From JBJHDF01 sp050486405 (GTDB lineage: Bacteria; Pseudomonadota; Gammaproteobacteria; Pseudomonadales; Cellvibrionaceae), in contig JBJHDF010000009.1 in NCBI GenBank assembly GCA_050486405.1, forward strand, positions 1 to 64,000: a stretch of DNA of 64,000 nt, written 5' to 3'. Below, in pieces: positions 58,472 through 64,000 of this stretch; position 1 is the first letter of the stretch; the number at the start of each line of letters is the position of its first letter. A program made the position numbers and the translations under genes. The notes under the pieces are model-generated. The model was not told the origin of the DNA and searched no databases. It saw only the letters and a list, made by a program, of their open reading frames with translations.

Positions 58472-58810
58472 TCACTTTGACTCCAACAGCGTATCCACCA
58501 ACTGACTTCTCCACAAGCTGTGTTGGCTCATGAAATCGTTCGAGAATGTAAATGAGAACATCGGCAGCGGAAGCAACCGCTGCCGATGGGCAATACGCAG
58601 ATATTGACAGTCGCTGCCCTTCTACCTATCATAGCCCCTTCAGCATCAGGAATGATCTGAACCTGCCGAATAAAACATTGACGTTCCTTTTTTCAGTTCC
58701 AGCGCTTCAGCCCTAAACTGCCAGCATCACGAAGCCACGCGAGACTACAGGCCAAGGCAATAATTAAGGAAGAACGTCGGACCGCCAACTATCAATGGAG
58801 CCTGCCTACC
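58472..58810. other. Intergenic region with hairpin
   Basis: The 339 bases contain a perfect 12-bp hairpin (58559-58588) and an AT-rich upstream region of the next gene, with a weak GGAG ten bases before its ATG. No gene is seen. Confidence 0.5.
58559..58588 (+). terminator. Hairpin downstream of the large membrane-protein gene
   Basis: CATCGGCAGCGG (58559-58570) pairs fully with CCGCTGCCGATG (58577-58588) around AAGCAA. It lies 87 bases after the stop and has no T-run. Confidence 0.45.
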
Positions 58811-61291
58811 ATGCGATTCAATACCACTATATTAGTTGCCATGCTACTGCTTGCGCTGAGTGCCTGCGGAGATGGCGGTAGTAGTAGCAGCAGTAGCAGT
58901 AGCAGTAGCAGTAGTAGCAGTAGCAGTAGCAGTAGCAGTAGCGGAGGCACGACGAATCAACCACCAAGCTTCAGTGCTTCACACTATGAATTCCACGCGG
59001 TAGAAGGCGTGATTGAGGGCTTTGAAGTTCCCGCCTCGGATCCAGATGGAGACACCCTGGTATTTTCTCTGGCCGGCGATCATGAAGAACTATTTGGGTT
59101 TGACGGAAGCACTAATACCCTGACGTTTCTCTCGGCTCCCAGCTATGTTCAGCTACCCGAGTCCGGCGAGACCAATACATACGAGCTCATCCTTACTGCC
59201 GATGACGGAGAATTCAGCGCAACCGCAACCATTCAAGTTATCGTCCTGCCCGACCTCCACATCGAGATTGTCTTTCCTCCAGATGGCTCCAATCTTGGAG
59301 GAGTGGACGAGCACACCGTGGTTGCAAAAATTGCCAACGACGGCAACCCTGATTTCGACTTATCTTTGTTACCACAACCTTCTGTCAACGGTTTTCCCCT
59401 GGCGCCCTTGGACGAGTCCGACATGCTTTGGTCTGCAACGATCCCAACAACTGATTCGGGTCAGATCAGACTCTTAGTCGAGATAGACGAAAACGTTCAG
59501 CTTGACGACAATGTTACCATCACAAATCTCACACCCATCGTCTCTCCGTCAATAATAGTGCCCGACGAAACGCGCAACCGACTTCTGATCTATGATTCTG
59601 AATCCATGAAAGTCTTAGAGATATCTCTTGATGGAAGCAGCTCAAGACCCATGACTGCACTGAATGATTTTGTCGACGAGCATCTTTCCTATATGTATGC
59701 AGTCGCCTTGGACATCAAAAACGATCAACTGATTGCGATTGGCCACCTTTCCGACCCATTCGTTTTCTTTGGAGAGACAGTAATTTTCGCACAAGACCTC
59801 AACACCCACGCCATATCCATTATTTCAGGCGACGGAGTTGGCTCGGGCTTCCCAATTGGACTTAACGCCTGGGGTCTTACCATACATAATGACATGGCAA
59901 TTGTAACCGAAGGCAACAACAGCCAATTGACACAAGTGGAATTGAGCACTGGAAACCGCTCGATAGTCTCATCACCCCTGGTTGGATCAGGGCCGAACAT
60001 GAACTTTCCAAGACGCGTTACCGTGAACCCAGAATCCAACACCGCCTATGTTATGGATGAGCACCCCTTCAAGATTATGTCAGTTAATTTGACAAACGGC
60101 AATCGCGCCATTGTCTCAGACAGCGGCAGTCACGGAGTCGAACTTTTTATGCCTCATGAAATCCTCTACGACATCGTAAGCAACCGGCTTCTCATATCAG
60201 ACTCGAGTCATGGCGCGGCAGTGTCCGTGGACACAGCAACCGGAGAAAGGCAATTTTTATCTGACAATTTCCCTATGATTACCGGCATAGGTATTACATC
60301 AGGGGGAGAAATGTATCTTGGCGCAGACCGGGACAACGCAATTGTGGGGCCTGACGGCAGCTTTCTTATCAGTACAGCAACAGGGTCTGGGTCCCCTCCA
60401 CTTGAAAGCTCCGACAGCCTGGCATTCTCTCGCAAGACCAACGAAATATTTATACCAAGCGCTTCCGCAATATTTAGAGTGGATCCCAATGCAGCTCACA
60501 TTGGCGAATTCCTATGCGATCGGCACTGCGGAGACTTGACAGTACAACAACTGAGCACATCAGCCGTAAGTCCAGACGGTTCCTTCCTGTACGTTATTGA
60601 TATCGAAGAAAACGGCAATGCATTGATTTCGTTTAATATCGACAGTGCCGAAGGCACCATAGTATCCGGCCGAGGAATGGGTAGCGGACCAGAAATGATG
60701 AACCCGGTTGACCTTGCGCTAACCAATGACGGAGCTCTGGCCTACCTTCTCAACGCCCCAAATTACTTGAACAACTCGTCTCCCGTTGAGATTGTCGCAG
60801 TAAACCTGACAACCGGAGATAGAAGCTTTGTATCTAATAGCGATACAGGCACCGGCGTATCGCCTAATTCACCTATCAGGATAAGCATCCTGCCTTCGGG
60901 CAAACTGATAGTCGCCGACGAAGATAGCTCAGGCGCTATAAGGCTGATAGAAATTGATCCCGACACTCTGGATCGGCAACTGTTGCTTTCCAGTGCTGAA
61001 GCAGCGAATCTGGGCATTGCTAACATTTCAGACATGCGGACTTTTTCGGAGACAGAAATTGTGCTGCTGGACCCGACAGAAAAGTCGCTTTCATTGCTAA
61101 ACATTACAACGCTGGAACACCGGGAAATTTCCGGACCAACAACCGGCGATGGTCTCCTGTGGTTTTACCCTCGTGGATTTACCTACGATGATGACAGTAA
61201 GCGTTTTTACATCTTAGATCCCAAAATCAAAGGCTTGTACGCGGTAGACTACCTTACCGGCGCCCGCAGTATAGTTATTGCAACTAACTAG
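58811..61291 (+). CDS. Polyserine-linked lipoprotein with cadherin-like and propeller-like repeats
   Basis: An 826-residue predicted lipoprotein of unknown function. The signal ends in lipobox LSAC (Cys20), then a run of 21 serines. A cadherin/Ig-like module (about 50-140) reads VEGVIEGFEVPASDPDGDTLVFSLAG. After a second sandwich-like region, about 560 residues are built of repeats ending in T-G-x-R-x-I/F-V-S (STGNRSIVSS, LTNGNRAIVSD, TATGERQFLSD, LTTGDRSFVSN, LTGARSIVI). These fit six or more blades of a beta-propeller. Such proteins in Saccharophagus-like bacteria are surface-exposed, perhaps for adhesion or polysaccharide binding. The codon usage is visibly more AT-rich than that of its neighbours. 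Confidence 0.75.
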   Translation: MRFNTTILVAMLLLALSACGDGGSSSSSSSSSSSSSSSSSSSSSGGTTNQPPSFSASHYEFHAVEGVIEGFEVPASDPDGDTLVFSLAGDHEELFGFDGSTNTLTFLSAPSYVQLPESGETNTYELILTADDGEFSATATIQVIVLPDLHIEIVFPPDGSNLGGVDEHTVVAKIANDGNPDFDLSLLPQPSVNGFPLAPLDESDMLWSATIPTTDSGQIRLLVEIDENVQLDDNVTITNLTPIVSPSIIVPDETRNRLLIYDSESMKVLEISLDGSSSRPMTALNDFVDEHLSYMYAVALDIKNDQLIAIGHLSDPFVFFGETVIFAQDLNTHAISIISGDGVGSGFPIGLNAWGLTIHNDMAIVTEGNNSQLTQVELSTGNRSIVSSPLVGSGPNMNFPRRVTVNPESNTAYVMDEHPFKIMSVNLTNGNRAIVSDSGSHGVELFMPHEILYDIVSNRLLISDSSHGAAVSVDTATGERQFLSDNFPMITGIGITSGGEMYLGADRDNAIVGPDGSFLISTATGSGSPPLESSDSLAFSRKTNEIFIPSASAIFRVDPNAAHIGEFLCDRHCGDLTVQQLSTSAVSPDGSFLYVIDIEENGNALISFNIDSAEGTIVSGRGMGSGPEMMNPVDLALTNDGALAYLLNAPNYLNNSSPVEIVAVNLTTGDRSFVSNSDTGTGVSPNSPIRISILPSGKLIVADEDSSGAIRLIEIDPDTLDRQLLLSSAEAANLGIANISDMRTFSETEIVLLDPTEKSLSLLNITTLEHREISGPTTGDGLLWFYPRGFTYDDDSKRFYILDPKIKGLYAVDYLTGARSIVIATN
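58880..58942 (+). repeat. AGC/AGT microsatellite encoding polyserine
   Basis: Twenty-one consecutive serine codons are built mainly from alternating AGT and AGC (a hexanucleotide repeat with two irregularities). Length changes of three or six bases would stay in frame, so the linker length could vary between strains. Confidence 0.9.
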
Positions 61292-61300
61292 CGTTGAACC

Positions 61301-61353
61301 GGGGAGCTTCTGAATAATTTCTTGCACGCTCAAGAATTTATTCAGAACTCCCC
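61301..61353. terminator. Bidirectional hairpin between convergent genes
   Basis: GGGGAGCTTCTGAATAA (from 61301) and TTATTCAGAACTCCCC (to 61353) pair with one bulge. The stem is extended inward by TTCTTG/CAAGAA to a 6-base loop, giving a stem of more than 20 bp. It lies between the propeller lipoprotein stop and the GH95 stop. Confidence 0.75.
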
Positions 61354-61361
61354 TAAAAGTT

Positions 61362-63866
61362 CTAGGGCGCCACAAAATGATAGCTGTGAACTTTTTCAGT
61401 GTTGAATTCAACCAGATGAGCCTCGGCCAAAGCAGGTTGAGCCGGTGAAGCCCGTTCGCTTATCAACGGCGTCTTGATCTCCGGCACCCGGTAGAAACGG
61501 TTGGGGTTGGGCGTGCCCTGGATCACCGGAGTAACCTCAAATCCACCGACGGGCACCAGCGCACTGTGCAGCCGCAAACGGGCATTGCCACCAATGCGGG
61601 AGTGGATAGTCAGGCTGGTTACCTTGTGATTTTCCCAACGCATATCAATCACAAAGCCACCGCGTGCGACCAAGCCCCTGACCTCCCCGTTCGGCCAGGC
61701 GTCGGGCAGTGCCGGCAGCAAATGGATGGCTTCATCGTGGCTTTGCACCAGCATCTCGGCGATGCCGGCGGTAACGCCAAAGTTTCCGTCGATCTGAAAG
61801 GGAGGGTGAGCGTCCAGCAGGTTGGCGTAAGTGCCGCCGGCTTCCGTGACCGAGTCTTCGGTAACCAGTGAAATCTGGTTCTGGAGCAGACTGAAGGCCC
61901 GGTTGCCATCGAGCAGGCGCGCCCAGAGGTTTATCTTCCAGCCCATGGACCATCCGGTGGACTCGTCGCCCCGGTGTTCCATGGATACTCTGGAGGCGCT
62001 GAACAGTTCCGGGGTCCGATAGGGTGATATCTGGTTGCCGGGGTGCAGGCCGTACAGATGCGATACGTGGCGGTGCTTGTCGTCCGGGCTATCCCAGTCG
62101 TGCATCCACTCCTGCAACTGGCCATACTGACCGATCTGCATGGGCGGCAGTTCTTCCCGCTTTGCTTTCAGTTCCTGCACCAGGTCGTGATCCTTGTCGA
62201 ACAATTCCGCCGCGTCGATAACCAGGGAAAACAGATCGAATACCAGTTGATTGTCGATGGTGGTGCCCGCCGCGATGGAGGCGTTTTCCTCCCGGTCGTG
62301 GCTGTAGTCGTTTTCCGGCGAGTTTGAGGGTACCACTACCAACCAGCCAGTTTCGGGCTCGCGCTTGAGACTGTCGGCGAAGAAGCGCGCCGCGCCGCGC
62401 AGAATGGGATAGTGCTCGCGCAGGAAATTGTCATCGCCGGTAAACTGGTGGCGGTAGCCGATATGCTGGCTGAGCCAGGCACCACCGCCCTGCCACTGCC
62501 CCCAGAAGGGCGGGTCCACCTGGCCGGTAATGCGCCAGATATCGGTGTTGTGGTGCATCATCCAGCCCCCGGCGTTGTACAGGGTTCCGGCGCTCTCCTG
62601 CCCGGCTTCCGACAGGTCTTCGAGCATGGCGAACAGCGGGTCGTGCAGTTCGGACAGGTTGGTCAACTCCGCCGGCCAGTAATTCATGGGGGCGTTGATG
62701 TTGACCGTGTATTTGCTGTCCCAGGGCGGGGTGGTATGACGGTTCCAGATGCCTTGCAGGTTGGCGGGTTGCGTGCCCGGCTGGGAACTGCTGATCAGCA
62801 GGTAGCGACCAAACTGAAAGTAGAGCGCCGCCATTTCCGGATCGTCGTGTTGTGAAAACTTTTCGACCCTTTCGTTGGTGGGCAACTTTGCTGCGGGAGA
62901 CGTGCCCAGATCCAGGGATACCCTGTCGAACTGGGACCTGTAGGCGTCAATATGTGCCTGACGCAGTGAGTCAAAATCCTGAGACAGCGCGTCCGCCAGG
63001 TGAGTGCGCGCCCTGGCCTCGGCGTTGCCGCTGACGTCGCGATAGTTGTTGAAATTGGTGGCGATTGCGATATACAGGGTCACCGCATTGGCATCGCGAA
63101 TACCCAGGCTCTGCGCGTTGCGCTCCAGGTGACCGCCGTCGAGTACCGGGTGAATCAGCACCGTGTACTCGATTTCACCCGCCTGCCCCTCGTGATCCCC
63201 GCCCCGCCCATCGATCTGCAGATGGTCTTCGTGCACAGTGACCTGGTGCCGCATGGGGCTGGTAAAACTCAATCCGGTTGTCAGGCTGTTGGCGCTGCTG
63301 GCTGACAGGTGCACCAGCATGACGTTTTCGGTCAGGGATGAAAAAGTTTCACGCCTGAAGACGGTGTCCCCCAACCGATAGCTCACACTCGCAAGTGCGC
63401 GACCGATATCCAGATCGCGACGGTAGTCGGTGACCTGCTCGTGGCCGGGAAACTCCAGCCAGAGACTGCCCGCCGTCTGATAGGGCATGCCGTTATTGGT
63501 GGCCGAGAGCAGGTGCTCATCGGCCATGGCCTGAGCCTCAAGATGCCGACCTTCAAAAATCAGCTGGGTGACCTTCTCTATGTAGGGAGCGATAGCGGGG
63601 TTGACGTTGTTGTTGGGCCCGCCTGCCCAGATGGTGTCTTCATTGAGCTGCAATTCTTCCCGCGCGGTGCCGCCAAAAATCATGGCTCCCAGACGACCGT
63701 TGCCCACCGGCAGAGCCTCATTCCAGTTGCTGGCGGGCGCGTCGTACCAGAGCGTCAGAGGGTCGTGGGCTTCGGGGGCAGGACGATCGGAGGCAAGCCA
63801 GGCGCACCCGACGAGGATACTGGCTACGGCCAAGTTCGCAGCTATTTGAATCAGGGGTTGCCGCAC
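61362..63866 (-). CDS. GH95 alpha-L-fucosidase/alpha-L-galactosidase lipoprotein
   Basis: An 834-residue enzyme of GH95, which removes alpha-1,2-linked fucose or alpha-galactose-type residues by inversion. The lipobox is LVGC (Cys21). The N-terminal sandwich starts WYDAPASNWNEALPVGNGRLGAM and LQLNEDTIWAGGP, both hallmarks of the family. The barrel carries YTVNINAPMNYWPAE (the paired Asn residues), the general acid Glu518 in PSNSPEND, HRHVSHLYGLHPG and the Asp of FQIDGNFG. GTG 63866 follows GAGGTG by six bases. It is probably used against algal or sulfated fucose-containing glycans. No sulfatase is nearby. Confidence 0.92.
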   Translation of the reverse strand: MRQPLIQIAANLAVASILVGCAWLASDRPAPEAHDPLTLWYDAPASNWNEALPVGNGRLGAMIFGGTAREELQLNEDTIWAGGPNNNVNPAIAPYIEKVTQLIFEGRHLEAQAMADEHLLSATNNGMPYQTAGSLWLEFPGHEQVTDYRRDLDIGRALASVSYRLGDTVFRRETFSSLTENVMLVHLSASSANSLTTGLSFTSPMRHQVTVHEDHLQIDGRGGDHEGQAGEIEYTVLIHPVLDGGHLERNAQSLGIRDANAVTLYIAIATNFNNYRDVSGNAEARARTHLADALSQDFDSLRQAHIDAYRSQFDRVSLDLGTSPAAKLPTNERVEKFSQHDDPEMAALYFQFGRYLLISSSQPGTQPANLQGIWNRHTTPPWDSKYTVNINAPMNYWPAELTNLSELHDPLFAMLEDLSEAGQESAGTLYNAGGWMMHHNTDIWRITGQVDPPFWGQWQGGGAWLSQHIGYRHQFTGDDNFLREHYPILRGAARFFADSLKREPETGWLVVVPSNSPENDYSHDREENASIAAGTTIDNQLVFDLFSLVIDAAELFDKDHDLVQELKAKREELPPMQIGQYGQLQEWMHDWDSPDDKHRHVSHLYGLHPGNQISPYRTPELFSASRVSMEHRGDESTGWSMGWKINLWARLLDGNRAFSLLQNQISLVTEDSVTEAGGTYANLLDAHPPFQIDGNFGVTAGIAEMLVQSHDEAIHLLPALPDAWPNGEVRGLVARGGFVIDMRWENHKVTSLTIHSRIGGNARLRLHSALVPVGGFEVTPVIQGTPNPNRFYRVPEIKTPLISERASPAQPALAEAHLVEFNTEKVHSYHFVAP

Positions 63867-64000
63867 AGAGCACCTCGCTTTTTATGAGTAAAATAATATT
63901 CGCCTGTTGTACAGGGTCGCTGGAGCCCCGTCAACCGCCCCGACAAGCTGGCCAACCCACAAGGCTTGACCTTCCAGTCATGGTAAGGTTTAAGCTGTAG
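63867..64000. other. Right-edge upstream region of the GH95 gene
   Basis: These 134 bases contain the GH95 ribosome-binding region and presumably its promoter. I see no operator of the GACAACGTTGTC type and no further gene before the edge. Confidence 0.4.

Noticed and set aside
58880..58942. Microsatellite as a phase-variation switch
   Set aside because: The repeat unit is three or six bases, so length change alters the linker but does not shift the frame. Only length variation is plausible.

Overview
The window looks like a chromosomal stretch of a polysaccharide-degrading marine gammaproteobacterium of the Cellvibrionales type (Saccharophagus, Cellvibrio, Teredinibacter, Gilvimarinus or Marinimicrobium relatives). 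The evidence is polyserine linkers in secreted enzymes, many lipoprotein glycoside hydrolases (GH16, GH18, GH20, GH95, GH128), a large TonB-dependent receptor of the Xanthomonas/Caulobacter class followed by tryptophan-halogenase-family genes, and high-GC coding sequence. The placement is inferred from gene content only. One 100-N scaffold gap (2349-2448) splits the left end. I saw no tRNA, rRNA, CRISPR array, IS element or phage gene.

Layout. 1-3.9 kb: an edge-truncated PEP-synthase-like protein (minus), a voltage-gated channel cut by the gap, a DUF4236-like C-terminal fragment and a GrpB-family protein. 4.1-7.4 kb: a GH18 chitinase with two chitin-binding modules and a GH128 beta-1,3-glucanase lipoprotein. 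7.4-16.2 kb: a TRAP transporter (dctMQP) divergent from an alcohol dehydrogenase, a semialdehyde dehydrogenase, a 2-hydroxyacid dehydrogenase and a FAH-family hydrolase, with an IclR regulator; this looks like one uptake and catabolic unit for an unidentified organic or sugar acid. 16.8-19.0 kb: a UbiA prenyltransferase coupled to HMG-CoA reductase. 19.0-27.1 kb: two divergent transcription units around an RpiR regulator (N-acyl-D-amino-acid deacylase, RidA, SSS symporter; and a D-serine-dehydratase-like PLP enzyme coupled to a GH20 hexosaminidase), possibly for D-amino-acid and amino-sugar (cell-wall fragment) salvage.

27.1-39.6 kb: the chitin/GlcNAc-type uptake locus. A 1038-aa TonB-dependent receptor is followed, after a strong intrinsic terminator, by four consecutive flavin-dependent tryptophan-halogenase-family genes and a TPR-sulfotransferase. 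The divergent gene is nagX. Perfect copies of a 12-bp palindrome GACAACGTTGTC lie in front of the receptor, nagX, the chitinase and the GH16 gene. I read these as NagR-type LacI-family operators that tie the loci into one chitin/GlcNAc regulon, although NagR itself is not in the window.

39.8-46.6 kb: a secreted metzincin protease (with beta-gamma-crystallin and CBM6 modules) that lacks a propeptide, next to a membrane-anchored protein resembling a free-standing metzincin prodomain with a tail of 12 histidines; then a GH20 lipoprotein, a GH16 glucanase, a YkvI-like transporter and a GNAT acetyltransferase. 46.6-54.2 kb: a CusCBA copper/silver efflux operon led by a small His/Cys protein. 54.4-58.5 kb: a 1367-residue membrane protein of unknown function with an internal duplication and a TonB-box-like segment. 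58.8-63.9 kb: a polyserine-linked propeller-like lipoprotein convergent with a GH95 alpha-fucosidase.

The most interesting parts are the split metzincin/prodomain pair, the four-halogenase array with one member that has lost both signature motifs, the duplicated 1367-residue membrane protein, and the operator set.
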